A stretch of 5,669 bases of DNA from an uncultured Lachnospiraceae bacterium (GTDB lineage Bacteria > Bacillota > Clostridia > Lachnospirales > Lachnospiraceae): contig CADBNQ010000191.1 of the NCBI GenBank assembly GCA_902796045.1, forward strand, positions 1 to 5,669, written 5' to 3'. Positions 1-5,669 of this stretch are shown here, in pieces; within the stretch, counting starts at the first letter, position 1, and the number at the start of each line of letters is the position of its first letter. The notes beneath the pieces were generated by a model that searched no databases, was not told the origin of the DNA, and was given only the letters and a program-made list of their open reading frames with translations. The position numbers were made by a program, and so were the translations under genes.

Positions 1-333
1 AATGTTGGCTGCTATGGATTTGAGAATCCGGCCTGCCTGATTTTGGTGTCAAATGATAACAGGAATCCTAACAGCTGTCAGGATGCTTCGTGCGCAGCTG
101 AAAACATGCTGCTTTCCGCACATGCACTTGGTCTCGGTGCCTGCTGGCTGAACGTGCTGCGGACACTAAGAGAGATAGAACCGGTAAAGAGTGTTCTGGA
201 TGCATATGGAGTTCCGGCAGGTCATACTGTCTGGAGCATGATCGCCCTGGGATACCCTGCGGAGGAGCCAAAGAAACCAACCAGGAAAAGAAGTGTCATC
301 CATATGGTGACGAAAGATTTAAAAGACATATGA
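1..333 (+). CDS. Nitroreductase-family flavoprotein, C-terminal part (5' end outside window)
   Basis: The frame is open from the first base and ends at TGA 331-333, leaving 110 residues of a protein whose start lies upstream. The TTG at 43 is only an internal codon; no start is needed there. What is seen: a stretch ending in LILVSND, then QDASCAAENMLLSAHALGLG followed by ACW. This matches the nitroreductase family pattern of a hydrophobic strand, a D-A-(A/S)-x-A-x-x-N-(L/M)-L-L-A-A helix and GLG(S/A)CW. The later segment WSMIALGYPAEEPKKPTRK matches the family's conserved GYP turn and basic tail. Such enzymes bind FMN and use NAD(P)H to reduce varied substrates, and usually act as cytoplasmic dimers. 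The stop overlaps the next start by 4 bp (ATGA), so it is co-translated with the ATP-grasp gene. Members of this family are found in Clostridia polysaccharide loci, but their role there is not clear. The substrate cannot be inferred. Confidence 0.88.
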   Translation, partial: NVGCYGFENPACLILVSNDNRNPNSCQDASCAAENMLLSAHALGLGACWLNVLRTLREIEPVKSVLDAYGVPAGHTVWSMIALGYPAEEPKKPTRKRSVIHMVTKDLKDI

Positions 334-1757
334 GCCAGAACAGAATCCCTTATCTGATAAATAACTTTGCCGCAACAGCTGATGAGCTTTCTATGCTCCG
401 GCTTGAGGACAGTTCAGACACTTCCGTCTATATCCAATTGCTGCAGCTGCGAGGCCGCAGGAGCGAAGAAGCATCATATTTTCGATTCATCGAGGAAGAG
501 AGCGGAAAAACAGAATGTGATGTCCGTAAGGAGCTTACTTTCATAAATTCAATGAATCCACCCATAGAGATCAATCTGGAAAGATATTTTATATATGGTG
601 CCTATACGCTGAATGTTTTAAATGAGAAAGAAACGCTGCTTCAATGGATTGACAGACTGAGCCGATACCTTTTTCTGCGGAACCGTATTATTCAAAAATT
701 TGAAATCGAGAGGATGCCTTTTTCTGTTTTTGAAAAGGACCTGACTGAGGCCCGGAATCTGCTTTCGGGAATGCTGTCCAACAGCAGAAAGAAAGAACTG
801 ATCCAGGCAATAAAAGAGATACGCCCGGATCTTTTGGAGAATACAGAGGCCTTTGACAAAATGGCAGTGGATATGCACCTGTCTGTCAATGTGCTCGGTT
901 TTGTCCCGGAAGAATATGTTTCTTATCATTTCTGGGAAAAGTCCGTTCCAGAACGTCTGGAATATGTTTCGGATCGTCTGCGAAAAAAAATCGGGCAGCT
1001 CCTCAATCAGGAAGAGGGAAGAGAGGTCCTGAACAATAAGTATCTGACCTATCAGGCTTTGAAACCCCTTTATGCAAGAAAGATACGTGAAATGAACGCA
1101 GATGGTGGATATCCTGCCTTTGCAAAGGCTTTCTGCGAAAACTCTGTTTTAGTCAAAAAGAATAATTTTCAGTCCCTGGGAAAAGAAATCGAAATAATTG
1201 AAGTGACAGAGAGTACTGACCTCCATGCCCTCTATGAACGTATCGCAGTGAATGGTCGGTATTTTATTCTGGAAGACCTGATCAGACCGCATCCGGACCT
1301 TAAGAAACTGAATCCGGATTCCGTAAATACAGTTCGTATCGTGACATTTCTGAACCAGAAGGAAGTTGTAGTGCTGGACTCCTTTCTCCGGGCGGGCCGA
1401 AGAGGCGCCTTCGTGGATAACGGAGGAAGCGGCGGTATTTTTATCCATGTGGATCCGGAAAAAGGTATCACTGACAGTCACGGAATTGATGAAAAAGGCT
1501 TTGTTTATGAATCACATCCCGATCATGCATACCGTTTTTCCGGCAGGCATCTGCCTCTATGGGAGGAGGCACTTAATACTGCAAAAAAAGCAGCACTGTC
1601 AGTCCCCGGAGCGCGATATGTCGGCTGGGATCTTACCTGCACGGAGGAGAACCGATGGATCATTGTAGAAGGCAATGCCATGACAATGTATATCGGTCAG
1701 CAGGCAACCCTGGATGTCGGAAAAAGAAAAGAACTCCTGGAGGTGCTTCGTTTATAA
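330..1757 (+). CDS. Sugar-transfer-associated ATP-grasp family protein
   Basis: This 475-residue protein has the C-terminal ATP-grasp core typical of the sugar-transfer-associated ATP-grasp family (the ATPgrasp_ST type), preceded by a helical N-terminal region (about 1-190) that I do not recognise. Visible core features are NNKYLTY at 235-241 with a candidate ATP lysine K237, VLVKKNN at 273-279, a conserved-looking ILEDLI segment at 313-318, NPDSVNTVRIVTF at 328-340, a Gly-rich loop DNGGSGGIF at 363-371, and YVGWDLTCT at 430-438 followed by WIIVEGNA at 443-450. D434, E447 and N449 are the expected Mg/ATP ligands. ATP-grasp enzymes activate a carboxylate as acyl phosphate and join it to an amine or similar nucleophile. 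Members of this group occur next to glycosyltransferases, but their substrates are mostly unknown. The ATG overlaps the preceding stop by ATGA and has no clear Shine-Dalgarno, so initiation probably depends on translational coupling. No signal peptide or membrane segment is visible, so it is presumably cytoplasmic. The fold is confident; the substrate is not. Confidence 0.85.
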   Translation: MSQNRIPYLINNFAATADELSMLRLEDSSDTSVYIQLLQLRGRRSEEASYFRFIEEESGKTECDVRKELTFINSMNPPIEINLERYFIYGAYTLNVLNEKETLLQWIDRLSRYLFLRNRIIQKFEIERMPFSVFEKDLTEARNLLSGMLSNSRKKELIQAIKEIRPDLLENTEAFDKMAVDMHLSVNVLGFVPEEYVSYHFWEKSVPERLEYVSDRLRKKIGQLLNQEEGREVLNNKYLTYQALKPLYARKIREMNADGGYPAFAKAFCENSVLVKKNNFQSLGKEIEIIEVTESTDLHALYERIAVNGRYFILEDLIRPHPDLKKLNPDSVNTVRIVTFLNQKEVVVLDSFLRAGRRGAFVDNGGSGGIFIHVDPEKGITDSHGIDEKGFVYESHPDHAYRFSGRHLPLWEEALNTAKKAALSVPGARYVGWDLTCTEENRWIIVEGNAMTMYIGQQATLDVGKRKELLEVLRL

Positions 1758-1790
1758 GGATGATGTAAGAAGGCATAAGGCAGTATATAC

Positions 1791-1796
1791 AAGGAG
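1791..1796 (+). promoter_or_regulatory. Ribosome binding site of the LpxD-like gene
   Basis: AAGGAG lies 10 bases before ATG 1807. It decides the start: an in-frame ATG at 1714 would lengthen the protein by 31 residues, but it lies inside the ATP-grasp gene, lacks a comparable site, and adds a basic segment unlike LpxD N-termini. The 49 bp between the two genes (1758-1806) contain no terminator-like hairpin that I can see. Confidence 0.8.
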
Positions 1797-1806
1797 TTAT
1801 AAGAAA

Positions 1807-2721
1807 ATGAATGAAAAAAACCGTTTTTCGGATGTGATAACAGTATGCAGCGAAAATGTCCGTCTGATCCGGGACTGTTTTTTCACTAAGACAGCGTTGA
1901 TCGACAAAGAACATGACCAAAGCCGCATATGCATTACCTATCTGACCGGCAAATCCTATATAAAGAGCCTTTTGAGCGGAGGATTTGCAGGAGTCATCTG
2001 CACTCCCGATCTTTCAGACACAGTAAAAGATTCTTTTGACGGGGGCATACTTGTTTCCGAACAGCCACGGACAGCCTTCTTCGAGATCCATAATGCGATC
2101 TACGCGAATCCGGAGCTTCCGGACTCTGTCATCGATGAGACGGCTGTTTTGGCAAAGGATGCGAAGATTGCGTCCAAAGGTGTTTCGATCGGCGCCGGAT
2201 CCGTGATAGGATCAGGGGCTGTGATAAAAGAAAACGTAACGATCGGGGCAGACTGCATGATCATGGAAAACTGCATCATCGGTGCTCCTGCGTTTTACTA
2301 TTACGGGGAAGGAGATGACTCCGGACTTGTCCAGGCCGGATGCGGCGTTGTGATTGGAGACAGAGTCTGTCTTCACGCAGCAGCTGTGATCCAGGCAGGT
2401 GTATTTCGCCCGACTTTTATTGATAATAATGTGAAAGTATCCAATGGAGTCCATGTATCCCATGATGTTCGGATCGGAAAAAACTGCCTGCTGCCCGCAG
2501 GCGTTACACTGGCCGGCCTCTCCACGCTGGAGGAAAACTGCACGCTGGGAGTCGGCGTGACCATTACACCTTCTGTCACGGTAGGTCACGATGCAAAACT
2601 GTCCGCAGGCGCTGTTGTTACCAGACGGGTTCCTCCGGGCGCAACATACTTCGGAAGCTTTGCCATCCAGCATGCCGCTTATATGGAGCAGATACAGAAT
2701 ATCTGCAGGAAAAGACAATAA
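1807..2721 (+). CDS. LpxD-like left-handed beta-helix (hexapeptide) N-acyltransferase
   Basis: The product has 304 residues from the ATG served by AAGGAG at 1791-1796. Residues 1-100 resemble the LpxD N-terminal domain: ITYLTGKSYIKSLL at 43-56, GVICTPD at 62-68, then ILVSEQPRTAFFEI at 81-94. Residues about 106-282 are hexapeptide repeats (for example VSIGAGSVIGSGAVIKENVTIGA starting at 126, shown here only by its I/V-G-x-x spacing) that form a left-handed beta-helix. GVHVSHDVRIGKN at 214-226 aligns with the LpxD segment holding the catalytic base (His239 in E. coli), so H219 is the likely active-site base. The C-terminal helix is short, and the protein is about 35 residues shorter than E. coli LpxD. 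LpxD adds a 3-hydroxyacyl chain to the amine of a UDP-glucosamine derivative in lipid A synthesis. A Firmicute host would lack lipid A, so acylation of another amino-sugar nucleotide or glycan precursor is more likely (inference). The acyl donor, acyl-ACP or acyl-CoA, cannot be told. Confidence 0.85.
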   Translation: MNEKNRFSDVITVCSENVRLIRDCFFTKTALIDKEHDQSRICITYLTGKSYIKSLLSGGFAGVICTPDLSDTVKDSFDGGILVSEQPRTAFFEIHNAIYANPELPDSVIDETAVLAKDAKIASKGVSIGAGSVIGSGAVIKENVTIGADCMIMENCIIGAPAFYYYGEGDDSGLVQAGCGVVIGDRVCLHAAAVIQAGVFRPTFIDNNVKVSNGVHVSHDVRIGKNCLLPAGVTLAGLSTLEENCTLGVGVTITPSVTVGHDAKLSAGAVVTRRVPPGATYFGSFAIQHAAYMEQIQNICRKRQ

Positions 2722-2725
2722 GAAA

Positions 2726-4168
2726 ATGAAAAAGCCCAAGGATATGGTAAATAATAAATACTACGGGAAGGTATGTATTCTGGGATGCGGCATGACAGGA
2801 CTGGCTGCAGCAACATATCTTTCCGGCCTGATCGGACAAAGGGTAGAGGCACTGACTTTATACACAGGCAGGGCGAAACCGGACGGCAAAACTGTGGAAC
2901 TTCTTGAACAAGCCGGTGTAAAGCTTATTTACGGCGAAGAAGTTCAGGGCCGTTTTGATCTCTGTATCGCTTCACCGGGAATCCCTTTCTGGTCCGAATT
3001 CTATAAAAGCGCCCTGCAATGCTCCCGGGAGCTGATCAGTGAACCAGAGCTGGCTTTCAGGGAAAACAGTGATCGCTGGATCGGCGTTACAGGAACAAGC
3101 GGAAAGACCACGGTCGTCTCTCTCCTGACCTCGATCATCAGGCGTTCCGGACAAAAGGCGGTGCCTGCAGGAAATGAATGGTATCCGATTGTAAGCGAAA
3201 AAGCAAGCCGCACCGCAGGTGAGTGGCTGATTGCTGAGCTGTCGCATTCTCAGCTGATCAATTCTCCGATGCTGCATCCGAAGATCGCGGTTCTTACGAA
3301 TATCAGCGAGGACCATCAGGACTGGCACCGGTCAATGTCGTCCTATGCAAAAGCCAAGGAACACATTTTTTCCAATCTTGAAAAGAGGGATCTGGCAATC
3401 GTGTGCTCTGACGATCCTTATTGCAGGGAAATCCTGAAGCATCTGAATGACGCCGGGCTGCGTGTCTGCTTCGTTGGAAAAAAGGACTGGGGCAGGGAAA
3501 ATGCTGCGTTCGTAGAAAATGGCTGGCTTAAAGTGCGCTTAAACGGACATTCCCATGATCTGATCCACTCTTCGGAGTTGATGCTTCCCGGAGAATGCAA
3601 CCAGATTGATGCGCTTGCGGCAGCGGCAGCGGCCTGTGAACTGGAGATACAGGACGAGGACATCCGAACTGCCCTGAAGGAATTCCAGCCGTTTGGACAT
3701 CGCAATGTTCCCTGCGGGAAAGCCTGTGGCATCAGTTTTGTAGACAATGCAAAATCAGGCAATCCTGCAAAAGCAGAAGCAGCGATCCGGATGTACAGTC
3801 CCGGCCAGCTGGTGCTGATCGCCGGCGGAAAAGACGCCGGTATGGATATTCGGTCTTTGACCGTAACTGCCGCAGCCATCTGTACCGGTGTTGCCATATT
3901 CGGTCCTGCAGGTCCTCGCTATAGTGAGGGATTTCGCGAGGCATCTAAAAAAGAGGGTGCTGTCCTTAAGGATATCTTTCCGGCAGCTTCACTGGAAGAA
4001 GCCTTTCATGCAGCTGTAAAGATGGCTTCCCCGGGACAGACTATCCTGTTATCTCCGGGAGATAAATGGGCACCTGAATTTAAAAGCGTTTACGAAGAAG
4101 GAGAACTGTTCGAACAGCTGGTAGAACAGTTGAAAATAAAAGAGAGGAACGGGACAGATCAAAGATGA
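2726..4168 (+). CDS. MurD-like Mur ligase paralogue (ATP-dependent amide-forming ligase)
   Basis: This 480-residue protein has the full MurD plan. Domain 1 carries a nucleotide-binding turn, ILGCGMTGLAAATYL at 18-32, and IASPGIPF at 81-88. The central domain has the P-loop GTSGKTT (123-129), AELSHSQL (170-177, E171) and TNISEDHQDWH (191-201, H197). Its K211, in YAKAK, sits at the position of the carbamylated lysine. The C-terminal domain has GHRN (324-327), NAKSGNPAK (341-349, K343) and LIAGGKDAGMD (364-374). Mur ligases activate a carboxylate with ATP and attach an amino acid. In true MurD this adds D-Glu to UDP-MurNAc-L-Ala. Here the usual SPACAS loop reads SPGDKWAPEF (443-452), so residues that contact D-Glu are altered. 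The ATG at 2726, 4 bp after the previous stop, is preferred. An in-frame ATG at 2591 would lie deep inside the acyltransferase gene, and ATG 2744 has its AAGGA too close. The Shine-Dalgarno of 2726 is weak (AGGA at 2707-2710), so coupling is likely. A true MurD is possible but less likely given the neighbours. Confidence 0.87.
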   Translation: MKKPKDMVNNKYYGKVCILGCGMTGLAAATYLSGLIGQRVEALTLYTGRAKPDGKTVELLEQAGVKLIYGEEVQGRFDLCIASPGIPFWSEFYKSALQCSRELISEPELAFRENSDRWIGVTGTSGKTTVVSLLTSIIRRSGQKAVPAGNEWYPIVSEKASRTAGEWLIAELSHSQLINSPMLHPKIAVLTNISEDHQDWHRSMSSYAKAKEHIFSNLEKRDLAIVCSDDPYCREILKHLNDAGLRVCFVGKKDWGRENAAFVENGWLKVRLNGHSHDLIHSSELMLPGECNQIDALAAAAAACELEIQDEDIRTALKEFQPFGHRNVPCGKACGISFVDNAKSGNPAKAEAAIRMYSPGQLVLIAGGKDAGMDIRSLTVTAAAICTGVAIFGPAGPRYSEGFREASKKEGAVLKDIFPAASLEEAFHAAVKMASPGQTILLSPGDKWAPEFKSVYEEGELFEQLVEQLKIKERNGTDQR

Positions 4169-5178
4169 ATGTATTACATGGCATGTCCGAGATTTCAGGG
4201 CAGGGATATTATACGGTTCAGGGTCTTCGCAGTAACGGCGTTACAGCCAGGCTGGCTTTGTTTTCGGATGCAAAAACCCGTTATGCAGCAGACTTTATCC
4301 TGGAGAGAAAAAAACCACAGGAAGTGCGTGATTTTGTGGAACGCATGGCGCAGGAAATCGATGTTTTTCATTCCCATGCAGGAGATACTCTGCTTTCGGA
4401 CCAGTCCGACCTGGATCTGTTCAAAAAGAATAATGTCCGGATCTTTGCAGAATTTCACGGGACGGAGATCCGATATATATTCAATGATCTTCCGCTTCCT
4501 TATGCCCCTAAGGAGTTCATCAGCCCCGAAGAGCGGCTGCACAGACAAAAACGGCTTCTTCATCTGATCGAAAGGTGCGATGCTGTCATCTTGCACAGCG
4601 AGGGTCAGTATCCCTATCTCCCACAGCCTCTTTCCAAACCTGTCTGCATCGTACCGCTCCGAGTGGACATCAAAGGAATTACGCCGCAGTATGAAACCGG
4701 CAATGAGCGCCTGCACATCGTCCACGCCCCTACCAATCGGAAGTTTAAGGGAACAGGCCGCATACTCGAGTCACTGAAACATGTGAAAGAGGACTTTGAG
4801 CTTGTGCTCGTGGAAGGAAAGACACCGGAGGAGGCGATGAAAATATACCGCACGGCAGATATCATTATTGATCAGATCTCTGGCGGTTCCTACGGTGTAT
4901 TCAGCATTGAAGCCATGGCCCTGGGAAAGCCGGTCATCGCCTATATTTCAGAACAGACAAGGCTCCGGCACCCGCTTTTACCTGTCGTGAGCGCAGATTT
5001 TGACACCCTCAGCGAGGTCGTAAGCAGCCTCCTGTCGGACAGGCCAAGAAGGATCCATCTGGGAGAATGCGGGAGAAAATATGTGGAGCGGTATCATGAA
5101 AATGTGCGCGTAACAGCTCTTTTACCGGATCTGTACGCAGGTAATCTGATACAGAACGATTTGTTCGATTTATTGTAA
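4165..5178 (+). CDS. GT-B fold glycosyltransferase (GT4-like)
   Basis: The product has 337 residues, somewhat short for the family. The N-terminal half opens with NVLHGMSEISGQGYYTVQGL, the usual glycine-containing acceptor-side loop after strand 1, then FHSHAGD at 68-74 and FAEFHGTEIR at 94-103. The C-terminal donor-binding half has HIVHAPTNRKFKGT at 184-197, a common signature in this group (H-A-P-[ST]-N-R-x-x-K-G-T), and YGVFSIEAMALGKPVIAY at 243-260, in which E249 is the expected donor-sugar ribose contact. Such enzymes transfer a sugar from a nucleotide donor with retention of configuration and act at the inner membrane face on a lipid-linked or protein acceptor. No membrane segment is seen. 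The start ATG overlaps the ligase stop by ATGA. An upstream purine-rich stretch (AGAGAGGAACGGGAC, 4141-4155) may help initiation, and an in-frame ATG at 4183 is an alternative. The sugar and acceptor cannot be inferred. Confidence 0.88.
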   Translation: MNVLHGMSEISGQGYYTVQGLRSNGVTARLALFSDAKTRYAADFILERKKPQEVRDFVERMAQEIDVFHSHAGDTLLSDQSDLDLFKKNNVRIFAEFHGTEIRYIFNDLPLPYAPKEFISPEERLHRQKRLLHLIERCDAVILHSEGQYPYLPQPLSKPVCIVPLRVDIKGITPQYETGNERLHIVHAPTNRKFKGTGRILESLKHVKEDFELVLVEGKTPEEAMKIYRTADIIIDQISGGSYGVFSIEAMALGKPVIAYISEQTRLRHPLLPVVSADFDTLSEVVSSLLSDRPRRIHLGECGRKYVERYHENVRVTALLPDLYAGNLIQNDLFDLL

Positions 5179-5184
5179 TAACAC

Positions 5185-5190
5185 AGGAGA
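5185..5190 (+). promoter_or_regulatory. Ribosome binding site of the Gfo/Idh/MocA gene
   Basis: AGGAGA lies 8 bases before ATG 5199, in a 20 bp gap after the glycosyltransferase stop. Together with the typical MIKIALIGCG opening of the protein, it fixes that start. Confidence 0.82.
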
Positions 5191-5198
5191 ACAGTAAG

Positions 5199-5669
5199 AT
5201 GATCAAAATTGCTCTGATAGGGTGCGGGTACTGGGGTGTTACAGTTTTAAAAGCAATCCTGAGAACACCCGGGATTGAACTGGCAGCTGTTTATGATAAA
5301 GATCCGAAACGGCTCGAGCAGCTGCGCCTTACTTATGCCGATTCTTTATTTTATGCAGCTGTTTATCAGCAGCTGCTTGAGGACACTACAATCGATGCCT
5401 TTGCCCTGACCGTCTCTACCGGGGCTCATTTTGTGCTGGCAGAGCAGGCGCTGGCAGCGGGAAAGCATATTTTTATCGAAAAACCATTCACTGAGACCCT
5501 TTCGCAGGCAGAGCGTCTTTACGAACTAGCAAGAGAAAAGGATCTCAGGATTCATGTGGATCATATTATGATCTACCACCCTGCAGTTCGTAAAATGAAG
5601 GAGCTGCTTGAGAAAAACTGTCTCGGAGAGATCCGATACATGGAAATGCGCAGAACCAGCTTTGGCGGA
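5199..5669 (+). CDS. Gfo/Idh/MocA-family NAD(P)-dependent oxidoreductase, N-terminal part (3' end outside window)
   Basis: The frame stays open for 157 residues to the last base, about half of a usual 330-residue member. A Rossmann domain starts at once: MIKIALIGCGYWG, with GCGYWG (8-13) as the GxGxxG dinucleotide loop, then AAVYDKDPKR (29-38), where D33 ends strand 2 and may favour NAD. STGAHFVLAEQALAAGKH (73-90) and FIEKPF (92-97) give the family's EKP signature at 94-96. VDHIMIYHPAVRKMKELL (120-137) matches the VxHxxxYxPAVRK pattern of members found in polysaccharide loci, such as sugar-nucleotide 3-dehydrogenases of the WlbA type. These enzymes oxidise a hydroxyl on a sugar or nucleotide sugar to a ketone, often before transamination and N-acylation. 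The linked hexapeptide acyltransferase upstream would fit such a route, but no aminotransferase is in view. The exact substrate is unknown. Confidence 0.9.
   Translation, partial: MIKIALIGCGYWGVTVLKAILRTPGIELAAVYDKDPKRLEQLRLTYADSLFYAAVYQQLLEDTTIDAFALTVSTGAHFVLAEQALAAGKHIFIEKPFTETLSQAERLYELAREKDLRIHVDHIMIYHPAVRKMKELLEKNCLGEIRYMEMRRTSFGG

Noticed and set aside
1714..1806. 31-codon upstream extension of the LpxD-like gene from ATG 1714
   Set aside because: It lies largely inside the ATP-grasp coding region and has no good ribosome binding site, whereas ATG 1807 has AAGGAG at a workable distance and gives an N-terminus fitting LpxD.
1758..1806. Possible promoter or terminator in the largest intergenic gap
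   Set aside because: At 49 bp it shows no stem-loop with a T run and no convincing -35/-10 pair. Only the ribosome binding site is supported.
2591..2725. 45-codon upstream extension of the MurD-like gene from ATG 2591
   Set aside because: It would overlap 131 bases of the conserved beta-helix coding sequence, and the added residues do not resemble MurD. The Mur fold begins after ATG 2726.
2212..2739. 175-codon open frame on the - strand
   Set aside because: It lies antisense to the LpxD-like gene, its translation is Cys/His-rich without a recognisable domain, and the + strand frame clearly encodes a conserved protein.
3418..3897. 159-codon open frame on the - strand
   Set aside because: It is antisense to the conserved C-terminal half of the Mur ligase. 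Its Ala/Ser/Pro-rich translation is typical of a mirror frame of a real gene.
4195..4725. 176-codon open frame on the - strand
   Set aside because: It is antisense to the glycosyltransferase and shows no domain or ribosome binding site that I can support.

Overview
The window is a compact, single-direction gene cluster. Six genes on the + strand fill almost all of it, and the largest intergenic gap is 49 bp. Strong AGGAG-type ribosome binding sites, the gene repertoire and the style of the proteins suggest a Clostridia-like Firmicute, perhaps Lachnospiraceae. That assignment is an inference, because no rRNA or other lineage marker is present. No promoter, terminator, tRNA, rRNA, CRISPR array or mobile element could be supported.

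Layout: (1) 1-333, the C-terminal part of a nitroreductase-family flavoprotein, cut by the window edge. (2) 330-1757, a sugar-transfer-associated ATP-grasp ligase. (3) 1807-2721, an LpxD-like left-handed beta-helix acyltransferase. (4) 2726-4168, a MurD-like Mur ligase. (5) 4165-5178, a GT-B (GT4-like) glycosyltransferase. (6) 5199 to the window end, the N-terminal half of a Gfo/Idh/MocA oxidoreductase. Genes 1/2 and 4/5 overlap by ATGA. Genes 3/4 are 4 bp apart and genes 5/6 are 20 bp apart, so the set is very probably one operon.

Taken together this looks like part of a surface-glycan (capsule, cell-wall polysaccharide or similar glycoconjugate) locus. The Gfo/Idh enzyme and the hexapeptide acyltransferase would fit making an N-acylated sugar nucleotide, the glycosyltransferase adding a sugar, and the ATP-grasp and Mur-type enzymes each forming an ATP-dependent bond, possibly to an amino acid. 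The most unusual element is the MurD-like ligase. Its ATP and metal machinery appears intact, but the C-terminal loop that holds D-glutamate in true MurD is rewritten. It sits away from cell-division and peptidoglycan genes, which suggests a new substrate. The real product of the cluster cannot be read from this window alone, since both ends are truncated.
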